Source: Photobacterium phosphoreum
Lineage (GTDB): Bacteria > Pseudomonadota > Gammaproteobacteria > Enterobacterales > Vibrionaceae
Length of the DNA stretch: 64,000 nucleotides
Direction: 5' to 3'
Assembly: GCF_002954725.1 (NCBI RefSeq)
Contig: NZ_MSCQ01000001.1
Location: forward strand, 807,900 to 871,899
Below are positions 38,747 through 47,440 of the stretch, in pieces; positions within the stretch are counted from its first letter, which is position 1, and each line of letters opens with the position of its first letter. The position numbers and the translations under genes are program-made. The notes under the pieces were generated by a model. It was given only the letters and a program-made list of their open reading frames with translations, was not told the origin of the DNA and did no database searches.

Positions 38747-39247
38747 ATGAAAAAAAGCGCATTGCTTGTTATGTGTGTACTAAGTGCACTATCACTGAGT
38801 ACCGTTTCAGTGGTAGCCCACGCGAATGATCGGCCAACGACATTACCGAGTGAGCGACCTGGACAGACATGGAATAAAGCGTCTGTGTATAACAAAGGTG
38901 ACAGCGTGCGTTATGTTGGACGACTGTGGGTTGCTAAATGGTGGACACAGGGTGATCGTCCTAAACGTGATAATGAATCGGGTCCATGGAAATTAGTTCG
39001 GCTGATTGGTAACGATAATAATTACGACGATAATAACTACAACGATAATAATTATACTAAACCTAATAGTTTTAAGGTTACGCGTTACCGTGCTGGTGTG
39101 AAATACAATGCTGGCGATAAGGTGCGCACCCCGAACGGTAACGTATACCGTTGTCGTGATTGGCCTGCAACACCATGGTGTCAATTGGAAGGATATGCTC
39201 CAGGCAAAACCCAGCATTGGCGTGATGCATGGTCACGAGTGCAATAA
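38747..39247 (+). CDS. Secreted protein of two carbohydrate-binding modules
   Basis: 166 residues: signal peptide (~1-26, ending VVAHAND), a first module with the aromatic layout of chitin-binding type 3/CBM5-12 (YNKGDSVRYVGRLWVAKWWTQG, ~45-82), a DNNYDDNNYNDNNY linker, and a second module (YNAGDKVRTPNGNVYRCRDWP, ~115-166) with two Cys. Both modules, in this order, also form the C-terminus of the 1085-residue protease at 55572. No catalytic domain is present, so it may be a soluble adhesin or competitor for chitin or glycans. Confidence 0.8.
   Translation: MKKSALLVMCVLSALSLSTVSVVAHANDRPTTLPSERPGQTWNKASVYNKGDSVRYVGRLWVAKWWTQGDRPKRDNESGPWKLVRLIGNDNNYDDNNYNDNNYTKPNSFKVTRYRAGVKYNAGDKVRTPNGNVYRCRDWPATPWCQLEGYAPGKTQHWRDAWSRVQ
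39014..39058 (+). repeat. Three 15-nt tandem repeats encoding an Asn/Asp linker
   Basis: Units 39014-39028, 39029-39043 and 39044-39058 differ at a few bases and code for DNNYD, DNNYN, DNNYT. Copy number could vary by slippage. Confidence 0.8.
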
Positions 39248-39299
39248 GATAGATGCTGAGTATCTGCTTTTTTGAGCAGATACTCATTAGTAGCCGTTA

Positions 39300-40604
39300 C
39301 TACTTTGATTTAGATGATGTTAGGGGGTAGACATTGACTTTTTCAATACGGTTGTGCTCAATGGCGAGGATCTCAAAACGCCAATGTTGCCAATCAATAA
39401 TGTCACCATCTTTAGGTAATCCACCTTTGATCCACATTAACATGCCATTTAATGTTTGATAGCCGTTTTGATCTTCATCAGGCAGCTTTTTTAAATCTAA
39501 TAAATCTTTTACGACAGTAATGGGAATTAAGCCATCAAGATGCCAATGGTTATCATCGATTTTTTGAGACCACATATCAGATGGATCTTGCGTATTAAAT
39601 TTACCGGTTAAGGCTTCTAATACATCTCGTGGCGTCACAATACCTTGAATATCACCATATTCATCGACGACAAACGCAATTTCTGTTCCTGAATCTTGAA
39701 ACATATCTAGTAGGTCAGTCCCTGTCCATGTTTCAGGGATGAAGGTAGGTTGAGTAATATAATCAATAATATCTTTGGGATGGTCCTGATTATTATCAAG
39801 CTCAAATTGTAATAATTGCTTGGCGGTTATGGTGCCTTTAATGTCATCAATAGTGTGGGTACAAACGGGTAAACAGGAAAAAGGACTTGCGAGTAATTTT
39901 TGCTGATAACTTTCAACACTATGGTCAAGATCAAGATAACTAATGGCATTTCGCGGTGTCATCATGGATGAAACTTTACGATCATCAAAATGGAAAACAT
40001 TACGCACCATGGTATGTTCTTGTTGGTGAATAATACCCGTTTGAGAGCCTTCATTAATAATTGCTTTAATATCTTCTTCTGTTAAGTGGTTACTATTATT
40101 AGTACTTTTGCTAAAGATACGCAGAAATAATTCTGTTGAGCCGGCTAATAAGATAATAAAAGGGCGCGATAATAAAGATAAGAAAGCAATCGGGCGAGCT
40201 ACACGTAAGGCTAAAGGTTCAGCATTAACTTGTGCATAGCGTTTAGGTATTAATTCACCAATAACAATTGAGAAATAGGTGATAATAACCACGGCAATAA
40301 TGGTTGCTGAGACTGATGCCGTGTGCGCTTGAACACCAAACTTTGTTAGCCATGAAGAAATAGGGCCAGCTAAAGCGGCTTCACCAATAACACCGTTTAG
40401 GATACCAATAATGGTAATACCAATTTGAATTGTAGATAAAAAGGTGGTGGGTTTATTGGCTAATTTCAGGGCGGTGATTGCACCGGGATCACCATCATCA
40501 GCAAGGACTTGGAGACGGTTTTTTCGTGATGTGACTAGCGCTATTTCTGACATAGCAAACCAGCCATTTAGAATAACTAAAAAGATAAGAACTGCGATAC
40601 TCAT
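39300..40604 (-). CDS. CNNM/CBS-domain membrane protein (HlyC/CorC family)
   Basis: Ion-transport-associated protein: four membrane segments in an N-terminal CNNM domain (~1-190, FVILNGWFAMSEIALVTSRK at start, GELIPKRYA), two CBS domains (~205-330, MMTPRNAISYLD, VVDEYGDIQGIVTPRDVLEAL), and a C-terminal CorC_HlyC domain (DWQHWRFEILAIEHNRIEKV). ATG 40604 has AGGAG five bases upstream, giving 434 residues; the longer frame to 40697 adds an extra hydrophobic stretch without a ribosome site. Proposed role in Mg/Co efflux is family-level only. Confidence 0.88.
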   Translation of the reverse strand: MSIAVLIFLVILNGWFAMSEIALVTSRKNRLQVLADDGDPGAITALKLANKPTTFLSTIQIGITIIGILNGVIGEAALAGPISSWLTKFGVQAHTASVSATIIAVVIITYFSIVIGELIPKRYAQVNAEPLALRVARPIAFLSLLSRPFIILLAGSTELFLRIFSKSTNNSNHLTEEDIKAIINEGSQTGIIHQQEHTMVRNVFHFDDRKVSSMMTPRNAISYLDLDHSVESYQQKLLASPFSCLPVCTHTIDDIKGTITAKQLLQFELDNNQDHPKDIIDYITQPTFIPETWTGTDLLDMFQDSGTEIAFVVDEYGDIQGIVTPRDVLEALTGKFNTQDPSDMWSQKIDDNHWHLDGLIPITVVKDLLDLKKLPDEDQNGYQTLNGMLMWIKGGLPKDGDIIDWQHWRFEILAIEHNRIEKVNVYPLTSSKSK

Positions 40605-40878
40605 TAAAACTCCTAACAATACAATAGGCGAATTTACGATGAGAATCGATAAAATAAGTCCGCCAAATAGGGTGAATCGCCTACGAGGCCACTTCATTCT
40701 TCATTATAACTCGCATGTGAAAAGATAAAATCCACATTTTAGTTAAATAATTTATTAAATTTGAAAAGTATCATGATTGAGTATTGCTACATGATTTAAT
40801 TTTACCTAGCGTATTAATAGTAAAAAGATAGTCTAAAAATAGACAAATAATAATGAAAATAAAATAGCGAGGATGCAA

Positions 40879-41307
40879 ATGAAAAAATTATGGATAATAA
40901 GTGGGTTATTAGTTTCAAGTTCAGTAATGGCATTGTCACAAGAAACAAAGATCGATTGTGATAATGCTTATTCTACGCTTGAAATAAACCAATGTGCGGC
41001 TGATAAATTTGATGCAGCTGATCAACAGTTACAGGTTTATTTAACGAAGAGTATTCAACAAAATAGCACTGATAAAGCGCTTGTTGATGCAATACAAACA
41101 GCACAAAAGCAATGGTTGCAATATAGACAGGCTGAATGTAATGCGGTGTATACACAGTGGCAACAAGGCACTATTCGTGGCGTGATGACATTATCTTGTA
41201 AACTTGCATTAACCCAACAACGGACATTAACGGTTTGGGAAAACTATCTGCGTCCAATGGATAGCAGCGAGGCGGTATTGCCTAAGCCAATAGTTGATGC
41301 TAGCTAA
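40879..41307 (+). CDS. LprI-like periplasmic protein (DUF1311)
   Basis: 142 residues from ATG 40879, six bases after GAGG. Signal peptide MKKLWIISGLLVSSSVMA, then the lysozyme-inhibitor LprI N-terminal domain: DCDNAYSTLEINQCAADKFDAAD and AQKQWLQYRQAEC, with four Cys that would form two disulfides. Some members inhibit lysozyme; that activity is not shown here. Ends at a terminator shared with the dmsC remnant. Confidence 0.8.
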   Translation: MKKLWIISGLLVSSSVMALSQETKIDCDNAYSTLEINQCAADKFDAADQQLQVYLTKSIQQNSTDKALVDAIQTAQKQWLQYRQAECNAVYTQWQQGTIRGVMTLSCKLALTQQRTLTVWENYLRPMDSSEAVLPKPIVDAS

Positions 41308-41356
41308 CTGATTTTCTATTTTAACGTCCTAAATTTTCAGGACGGAGCAAAACAAT

Positions 41357-41391
41357 AAAAAAGGCCTTACAGCATGCTGAAGGCCTTTTTC
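41357..41391. terminator. Bidirectional terminator between LprI-like gene and dmsC remnant
   Basis: AAAAAGGCCTT...AAGGCCTTTTT stem with an inner CAGCATGCTG, A and T tracts on both sides; lies between convergent genes. Confidence 0.85.
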
Positions 41392-41423
41392 TCTAACGAA
41401 TAGCGTATATGGCAGAGGCTAGA

Positions 41424-42200
41424 TTAGACGCCTACTGTCATATGCAGCCCATAAAAAATGCCACGGCTGATAAGTTCAGCGAATAGAATAAAAATCATAC
41501 TTAACAGCATGGTGAGCAGAGTTGGTCGCGCTTTAATTAGACGAGGAATAAACCAACAAATAATAACAGCAAATAATAATATGATGCGTATAACTTGTAA
41601 TTGCATTAGGTTAGGAATGATATCCATTGCTGAGCCTAATGCCGATTCTGTGCTATGCAAATCAATAATTTGAGCAATAACAACCACGACATAGATCGCA
41701 GCAAAAATAGCTCCAATTAATGGCAATGCGTTATCCATATTTATATCATGGTGTTTAGCGATCGTCAGTAATAAATGACCAAAAATAAATCCTGATAATA
41801 AGGTCGTTAATACAAATGCTAACGGTGTGTACAGGGTATCCCATGTTGGTACTGTACTAATTAAATACACCATGATCATTGAATAGATAAAGCTGATACC
41901 CACTAGCATGCCCAGCACTAAGATCACTTTACGCAGTGCGACAGGTCCTAGTTTTAATAGCGCTAATAGCCAATAACTTCCCCCTAAGGCAAAGAATAGG
42001 CTGCCTGTGAAGATTTCATTTGATAACCATGAGCTTCCCACTTGATTTAAGGCATTAAACGCCCGTAATGGACTACCAAGGTGCATGGTCGATGCCATAA
42101 ACCCAAGCCCCATTAATACCCAAATGAAAAACATCGCTTTGTGCAAGCGATCGCTAACCTCTGTGGTTAGGGTATTACGTAAAATAACGATCCCACACAA
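41424..42200 (-). pseudogene. dmsC: dmsC, DMSO reductase membrane anchor, N-terminally truncated
   Basis: About 258 residues match the DmsC anchor, which holds menaquinol-oxidising DmsAB at the inner membrane. RLHKAMFFIWVLMG, TMHLGSPLRAFNALNQVGSS and LSNEIFTGSLFFALGG are typical, and eight hydrophobic segments can be traced. The first membrane segment of family members (some 20 residues) is missing; the frame opens only at a TTG in the junction with dmsB sequence, with no ribosome site. It is probably non-functional or at least separated from its partners. Confidence 0.8.
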
Positions 42201-42283
42201 ACAGGATCAAGACCTTGCTCTACACGTTCAAAACAGCCATCACATTTTGTCATATGACCTTTGGCTTCGTTGTATTGTGGTGA
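42197..42283 (-). pseudogene. dmsB: Internal fragment of dmsB
   Basis: On the − strand, in a frame different from dmsC, the sequence PQYNEAKGHMTKCDGC then FERVEQGLDPVC is a DmsB 4Fe-4S subunit segment (canonical ending VCVESCP). Sequence before S and after VC breaks off: upstream it enters napF, downstream it enters dmsC. About 29 codons remain of a ~205-codon gene. Confidence 0.8.
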
Positions 42284-42536
42284 GTGCCAACAAATCTGCC
42301 CAACAAAAGCATTGTCATCATCAATCGCGGATACTGAATATCGACCAGTATTTGGCGCTGGTTGTCTTAATCGTGTATCAGGACAATGTCAAACGTGTGT
42401 TGAGCAGTGCCCACAACAAGCATTAACTATTCATGATAATCAACAACCACAATTAGATAGCCGCCTTTGTAATGGCTGTGGATTATGTCGAGCGAGTTGT
42501 TATATTGGCGCGGTGACATTGGGGTTAGTAGGGTAA
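42261..42536 (+). pseudogene. napF: napF-like ferredoxin, 5'-truncated
   Basis: Reading from ~42273, the frame encodes three iron-sulfur motifs: CGECQQICPTKAL, CQTCVEQCPQQAL and CNGCGLCRASCYIGAV, the C-terminal two thirds of a NapF-type 4Fe-4S protein. The first cluster motif and its twin-arginine-like N-terminus are missing; the apparent start (TTG 42261) is inside dmsB sequence of the other strand and lacks a ribosome site. Likely inactive. Confidence 0.75.
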
Positions 42537-42692
42537 ATGTAGAGATCAAAGTGTGATGTTGCTCTCTTTATGCTGGTGTTTTTCTTATATTATTTACATA
42601 TATTTTTGTTGTTCATCACTTTCTTCACGATCTCTTCACGCTTGCGGTTATAAAGTTACTCCAACGAAAGAGCTTTGGATGCTTATAACACC

Positions 42693-43328
42693 ATGAACAA
42701 TAAATTATTATTACCGTTAGCTTTATTATGTTCACCTGTATTTGCTGGGCCGTATGTTGGTCTTGAAGTTGGTGCTGCATCAATTAACCATGATTTTAGC
42801 ACTCACTTTGTTGCCGATGCTAAAACTGTAACGCCAAGTAATTCATCGACAACGTTTGGTGGCTTTGTGGGCTATCGTAGTAATAATATCGGTATTGAGT
42901 TGGGTTATAAGCAGTTTGAATTAGAAGGCTCAACCAGTCAGCATTTTCCAATCACAAATAGTTTTACTCACGAAAGAGAGTGGGAAGCTGATATTAATGT
43001 TAAACAGTTTATTGTTAAACCTGTTTATTTTTATGCACTGACTGAAAAAGTACAATTAAAAGCAGGCGCTGGTATTACTTATACACAATATGATTATTCA
43101 TCATCGTCTCAAGATGAATATGAGAATGTATTAAATGATGATCTTGAATTTAATAAGCCACGCTTAGGTGGTGAAAGCAAAAATAAGAGTGAATTTGGTG
43201 TAATTGCAAGTATTGGTATTGATTATAACGTTTACCGTAATATCAATATTGGTGCGGCAATGGAGTACTATGTCGACAGTACTGCAAATGGCGGTAACGT
43301 GACAGTTAATACGACCTATTTTTTCTAA
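42693..43328 (+). CDS. Outer-membrane beta-barrel protein
   Basis: 211 residues from ATG 42693: signal peptide MNNKLLLPLALLCSPVFAGP, then alternating strands ending in FF, as for small porin-like OmpA/OmpW-type eight-strand barrels. FGGFVGYRSNNIGIELGYK and AGAGITYTQYDYS are characteristic turns. Specific substrate unknown. An in-frame TTG 42675 is less likely because the signal peptide begins at 42693. Confidence 0.75.
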   Translation: MNNKLLLPLALLCSPVFAGPYVGLEVGAASINHDFSTHFVADAKTVTPSNSSTTFGGFVGYRSNNIGIELGYKQFELEGSTSQHFPITNSFTHEREWEADINVKQFIVKPVYFYALTEKVQLKAGAGITYTQYDYSSSSQDEYENVLNDDLEFNKPRLGGESKNKSEFGVIASIGIDYNVYRNINIGAAMEYYVDSTANGGNVTVNTTYFF

Positions 43329-43417
43329 TACGCAATAAAACTAATTATTTGTGAGTACGTATATTTAACGTTTACTCAATGATCTATATTTGCTTTATAT
43401 TAAGAAGTGATTAAATA

Positions 43418-43810
43418 ATGAAAAAATCAATTTTACTGGTTACGTTACTAGCGGCAATGACATCAACGGCTGCATTTGCTAATAACCAAGTTGTTAATCA
43501 AGGTGTTCAATCACAACAACAAGGTTTCTCTGGTCCTACACATGGCATTAATACGGTTAAAGGTGTTGTTGATGCTGGTGTGTTTAGTGATGAAAAGCCA
43601 GTGACATTAACGGGTTATATTACATCATCACTAGGTGGTGAGCAGTATACGTTTACCGATGGTAGCGGTACGATAACCGTTGAAATTGATCATGATAAGT
43701 GGTTCGGTCTACAAGCTACGCCAAACACAAAAATCACTATTCAAGGTGAAATTGATAAAGAGCTTAACCATACTCAAATTGATGTTGATCATGTACGTTT
43801 AGCACAATAA
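43418..43810 (+). CDS. YgiW/YdeI-family periplasmic OB-fold protein
   Basis: 130 residues with signal peptide ending AAFA|NN, then a bacterial OB-fold (BOF) domain (VTLTGYITSSLGGEQYTFTDGSG, WFGLQATPNTKITIQGEIDKEL). E. coli relatives protect against peroxide and other stresses; targets here are not known. Monocistronic, followed by a bidirectional terminator. Confidence 0.85.
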   Translation: MKKSILLVTLLAAMTSTAAFANNQVVNQGVQSQQQGFSGPTHGINTVKGVVDAGVFSDEKPVTLTGYITSSLGGEQYTFTDGSGTITVEIDHDKWFGLQATPNTKITIQGEIDKELNHTQIDVDHVRLAQ

Positions 43811-43831
43811 TTAATAATATTTTTAATAGAG

Positions 43832-43864
43832 AGCCTAGTCTTTAATTAGACTAGGCTTTTTTTG
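43832..43864. terminator. Terminator after YgiW-like gene
   Basis: Ten-pair stem (43832-43841 with 43848-43857), six-base loop and T run; may also serve azlCD from the other side. Confidence 0.85.
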
Positions 43865-43868
43865 TTAT

Positions 43869-44249
43869 TTAACACATCAGATGGTGAAAAAAGTGCATGA
43901 TAGGATCAAGATAATTTTGAAATAAAATTAATGAAATCAATCCACCAATAACAACCCAAATAAGCCCAAAGCGGAAACTAATTATAGTACAAACAATAGC
44001 AGCTAATAATTTAGGATTCTCAAGATTAAAAGCAAAATTAGAACCTTTACCTAAAATTTCAACAGCAATAATAGCCGGTAATACAGTGACAGGAACAAAG
44101 CGTAATGTCTTTTTGAATCGCTCTGACATATTAAATCGACCTGCCATACCAATCACAGCAAAACGAATAATAAATGTTGCGGCAATCATCGCTAATGATA
44201 AATACAGAACATAATCATTATCTAAGGCAATATGTGCGTGAGTATGCAT
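43869..44249 (-). CDS. azlD: AzlD-family branched-chain amino-acid transport subunit
   Basis: 126 residues with four membrane segments, short partner of AzlC. SLAMIAATFIIRFAVIGM and RFVPVTVLPAIIAVEI are typical. It starts 14 bp after azlC ends, same strand. AzlCD exports branched-chain amino acids or analogues in characterised bacteria; the substrate here is not shown. Confidence 0.85.
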   Translation of the reverse strand: MHTHAHIALDNDYVLYLSLAMIAATFIIRFAVIGMAGRFNMSERFKKTLRFVPVTVLPAIIAVEILGKGSNFAFNLENPKLLAAIVCTIISFRFGLIWVVIGGLISLILFQNYLDPIMHFFHHLMC

Positions 44250-44263
44250 GGTTATGATCCTTG

Positions 44264-45052
44264 TTATTTATTAATAGTGGTCGTTGATGACAGAGTTTGT
44301 TGGTATTGCTGCTCATCAGCTAATTCTTGCAGAATAACTTTTTTTGCTTCTGCTTTGGTTTCTGCTTCCATTTTCTCTGTTGATATATCCATTTTATAAC
44401 CTGCGTAAACACCAATAATTGCCGCAATAACAAGTCCTAATGAATAAGGTAAGCCTGATAATAAAATACCAGTGACCGTTGCAATAACAGCGGCAACAAT
44501 ACATTCGCGCTTTTTAACTTGTGGAATAACTATCGCAATAAAGGCTGCAACCATCGCAAAATCTAAACCGTAATCAGCAATATGTGGGAATGAAGAACCA
44601 ATCATTGCACCACAGAAATCTGCAACTACCCAGTTAACCCAAAAACCAAACATTGCCGCTAAATAAAACCACTGACGACCCGGCTTTTCTAATTTCATCT
44701 CACCAATAGTTGCGGCATACACCTCATCGGTTAAACCATATGACATCAGTATTCGTGTTGGCATGTTGTATTCTTTTACATATTCAGATAATGAAGCGCT
44801 ATAAAGAATGTGGCGTAAATTAATAACAAACGTAGTGACGAAGATAACAATAATCTCGGTTGATGATTGAACCAAACCAAGCGCTACCATTTGTGCTGAT
44901 CCGGCAAAAACCGTTAATGACCATAGTGTACTTTGAAGAATAGACATACCGGCATTAATACTGATAGCGCCCACAATGAAGGAGAAAGGAAATGCTCCTA
45001 CGCAAAGAGGAAAGATAGCTTTTAGTCCTGCTTGTATTAATTGTTTCTTCAT
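44264..45052 (-). CDS. azlC: AzlC-family amino-acid exporter
   Basis: 262 residues, seven to eight membrane segments: VGAFPFSFIVGAISINAGMS, FAGSAQMVALGL, FVINLRHILYSASLS (AzlC signature), LTDEVYA. Upstream lies the divergent ridA promoter region. A charged C-terminal tail (KMEAETKAEAKK) is longer than usual. Confidence 0.88.
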   Translation of the reverse strand: MKKQLIQAGLKAIFPLCVGAFPFSFIVGAISINAGMSILQSTLWSLTVFAGSAQMVALGLVQSSTEIIVIFVTTFVINLRHILYSASLSEYVKEYNMPTRILMSYGLTDEVYAATIGEMKLEKPGRQWFYLAAMFGFWVNWVVADFCGAMIGSSFPHIADYGLDFAMVAAFIAIVIPQVKKRECIVAAVIATVTGILLSGLPYSLGLVIAAIIGVYAGYKMDISTEKMEAETKAEAKKVILQELADEQQYQQTLSSTTTINK

Positions 45053-45378
45053 GAGCGGCCTACTTTAATTAGTGTATCTAATTCAAAAATAATTGCAAAA
45101 AACAAATCTACGGTGTTTTTTGTCATTTTGTTTTGTGCAAATATATTTGATTTAAATGGTTTTTGCAACGCGAGTTGTAAGTGGTTATACGCCATTTTGT
45201 GACTGTCTTTAGTTATTTAAAATAAAAAGAATAACTTAATCCTTGATTGGTAACGAATAAGTGCTATTTATTTAAAAGTGGAACCTGTTATTTCAATATT
45301 AAGTGCAAATAAAATTGCATAATTTAAAGTTTAAAGGTTAAACTAAATTTGAATTTTAAATAGAAAGAGATAAAAAAC
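45053..45378. other. Divergent regulatory region azlC-ridA
   Basis: 326 bp, AT-rich, no gene. It includes palindrome-like AAATTGCATAATTT at 45312-45325, 54 bp before ridA, similar to DNA sites of the cysteine-sensing AsnC-type regulator CyuR/DecR. This is a loose match. Confidence 0.45.
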
Positions 45379-45759
45379 ATGTCAAAAGTAATCACTTCAA
45401 AAAAAGCACCTGACGCAATTGGTCCTTATTCTCACGGTAATGCATTTGGTGAGTTGATTTTCACATCAGGTCAACTACCTGTATGTAAAGAGAAAGGTGG
45501 CATTGTTGATGGTGGTGTTGCTGAGCAATCTCGTCAATCTCTAGAAAATTTACGTTCCGTAATAGAAGCTGGTGGCGGTGATATGAATACGGTTGTTAAA
45601 ACCACATGTTACCTAGCAAATATTAGTGATTTTGCTGCTTTTAATGAAGTTTATGCACAATTCTTCACAACAGAATGTCCAGCACGTAGCTGCTTTGCTG
45701 TTAAAGACTTACCAATGGGTGCATTGGTTGAAATTGAAGCAATTGCATACCGTAAGTAA
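45379..45759 (+). CDS. ridA: RidA family enamine/imine deaminase
   Basis: Hydrolyses reactive 2-aminoacrylate and similar imines. 126 residues, with IGPYSHG, FTSGQLP, the key Arg103 in PARSCFAVKDLP and Glu120, as in E. coli RidA (Arg105). Located 51 bp before cyuA, a cysteine-degrading enzyme that releases 2-aminoacrylate, so a detoxifying partnership is likely (inference from gene order). Confidence 0.92.
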   Translation: MSKVITSKKAPDAIGPYSHGNAFGELIFTSGQLPVCKEKGGIVDGGVAEQSRQSLENLRSVIEAGGGDMNTVVKTTCYLANISDFAAFNEVYAQFFTTECPARSCFAVKDLPMGALVEIEAIAYRK

Positions 45760-45810
45760 TTTACTCATAAATAATAACTAAAATAATTAGTACCACTAAG
45801 GGTCATCAAT

Positions 45811-47100
45811 ATGAATACACAATGGAAGCAATACAAAAAAATCATTAATACTGTAGTTAAACCAGCATTTGGCTGTACTGAGCCTATCTCAGCAGCCTAT
45901 GCCTCAGCTGTTGTTGCTCAATTATTGGGTCAAGAGGTTGAAGAATTAACGGTTAAGGTTTCAGACAACTTATTTAAGAACTCAATGGGTGTGTTTGTTC
46001 CTGGTACAGGTAAGATTGGTTTGTCAATTGCTTCTGCTGTAGGTGCTATCGGTGGTAACCCTGAAGGTGGTCTTGAAGTTTTAGTTAACATTACAGCTGA
46101 AGATGTCGAGAAAGCACAACAACTTATTGATGCCGGTAAGGTGGCTGTAGGTCGTAAAGATGTTGAAGAATTTATTTATTGTTATGCAGAAGCGAAAGCG
46201 GGCGATAATATCGCAACGGTTGAAATTAGCGGTGGTCATACGCAAATTATCAAAAAAACGCTAAACGGTGAGATTGTTTATGATACGACAGCTTTAAACG
46301 GCTGTGAGCAACAGCAAAAATCCACCGCTTCTGTATGTGATGATATCGATATCTCTATTGCGGGTATTTATAAGTTTGCAACAGAAGCCAATTTTGCAGA
46401 TATTGAATTTATTCTACAAGCACGTGAACTCACGGTTGCACTTTCTAATGAAGGTTTGAATAATAAATACGGTCTACAAGTGGGTCGCACCTATCAAAAA
46501 AATATCGAAAATGGGGTATTAGGAGCTTGTCTTGCTAATCGTGCTGTAATGTGTTCAGCAGCAGCATCTGATGCGCGTATGGGTGGAGCAACACTACCTG
46601 CGATGAGTAACTATGGTAGTGGTAACCAAGGTATTTGTGCATCTATGCCAGTAATTGTTTTTGCTGAACATTGTCACTCTACCGATGAACAACTTGCTCG
46701 CGCACTTATCATGAGTCACTTAGGTGCAATCTACATGAAGTCTTTTTATCCGCCATTATCACCATTTTGTGGTTGTGCGGTAACAAGTTCAGCTGCATCA
46801 ATGGCGATGACATATCTGCAAGGTGGCTCATTTGAGAAAATCTGTTTTGCAATTCAAAATACGCTGAGTGATACCACGGGTATGTTCTGTGATGGTGCTA
46901 AATCAACGTGCGCAATGAAAGTGAAGAGTTCAACCAGTTCTGCTGTAATGAGCTCATTAATGGCGATTGATAACCATGAAGCCCATGATCAAGGCATTGT
47001 TGCTAATGACGTTGAAACAACTATCCGTAATGTTGGTCGTATGGTGACGGAAGGAATGGCAAATACCGATAGAACCATTATTAAAATTATGTCAGCATAA
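45811..47100 (+). CDS. cyuA: L-cysteine desulfidase CyuA (UPF0597, YhaM-like)
   Basis: 429 residues of the UPF0597 family: [56 protein letters not shown] and [14 protein letters not shown], whose Cys residues bind a 4Fe-4S cluster in the characterised archaeal and E. coli enzymes. Breaks L-cysteine to sulfide, ammonia and pyruvate through 2-aminoacrylate. Operon with ridA. The usual partner permease cyuP is absent, though an APC permease sits 340 bp downstream on the other strand. Confidence 0.88.
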   Translation: MNTQWKQYKKIINTVVKPAFGCTEPISAAYASAVVAQLLGQEVEELTVKVSDNLFKNSMGVFVPGTGKIGLSIASAVGAIGGNPEGGLEVLVNITAEDVEKAQQLIDAGKVAVGRKDVEEFIYCYAEAKAGDNIATVEISGGHTQIIKKTLNGEIVYDTTALNGCEQQQKSTASVCDDIDISIAGIYKFATEANFADIEFILQARELTVALSNEGLNNKYGLQVGRTYQKNIENGVLGACLANRAVMCSAAASDARMGGATLPAMSNYGSGNQGICASMPVIVFAEHCHSTDEQLARALIMSHLGAIYMKSFYPPLSPFCGCAVTSSAASMAMTYLQGGSFEKICFAIQNTLSDTTGMFCDGAKSTCAMKVKSSTSSAVMSSLMAIDNHEAHDQGIVANDVETTIRNVGRMVTEGMANTDRTIIKIMSA

Positions 47101-47111
47101 TTACTGCGACT

Positions 47112-47168
47112 TAACCGCCTAATCTATATTCATCTATAAACAAGATGACAGTAGAAGGCGGTTTTTTT
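47112..47168 (+). terminator. Terminator of ridA-cyuA
   Basis: AACCGCCT (47112-47119) and AGGCGGTT (47156-47163) with a 36-base loop and TTTTTTT. Confidence 0.75.
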
Positions 47169-47204
47169 GTATCTATAACTTAACCACTTCAAATAGGCTT
47201 ATGA

Positions 47205-47362
47205 ATGTTATTAAGAAAATTGACGCCAAGTGATTATCATATTCTTCATGCGATTTAAAAGACAGTGCGCAGATTGCAGCTCAAGGGTTGAGCATCTCTA
47301 TACATACCGTTTATCGATATTTGCGTGAATTACGCCATCATGGACATGGAGAATTACATTAA
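47205..47362 (+). pseudogene. Helix-turn-helix remnant with frameshift
   Basis: ATG 47205 reads MLLRKLTPSDYHILHAI, then TAA at 47256-47258; a shift gives KDSAQIAAQGLSISIH then TVYRYLRELRHHGHGELH and a stop at 47360-47362. LTPSDYHIL ... IAAQGLSISIHTVYRYL resembles a LuxR-type recognition helix. Too short to be a complete regulator and out of frame, so a decayed fragment. Confidence 0.55.
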
Positions 47363-47374
47363 CAGGGTGAATAT

Positions 47375-47418
47375 AATAAAAAGCCGCAGCATGATAGTGA
47401 ATGCTGCGGCTTTTTATT
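47375..47418. terminator. Bidirectional terminator downstream of APC permease
   Basis: Perfect 18-pair stem (47375-47392 with 47401-47418) with A and T tracts, eight-base loop. Confidence 0.9.
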
Positions 47419-47440
47419 ATCGTTATCTAGCTATTAGCTA

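Noticed and set aside
39014..39058. Tandem repeats considered as a CRISPR-like array
   Set aside because: Units are adjacent 15-mers within a coding frame, without spacers.
40444..40728. 94-residue frame antisense to the CNNM protein
   Set aside because: A shadow of a well-supported gene on the other strand.
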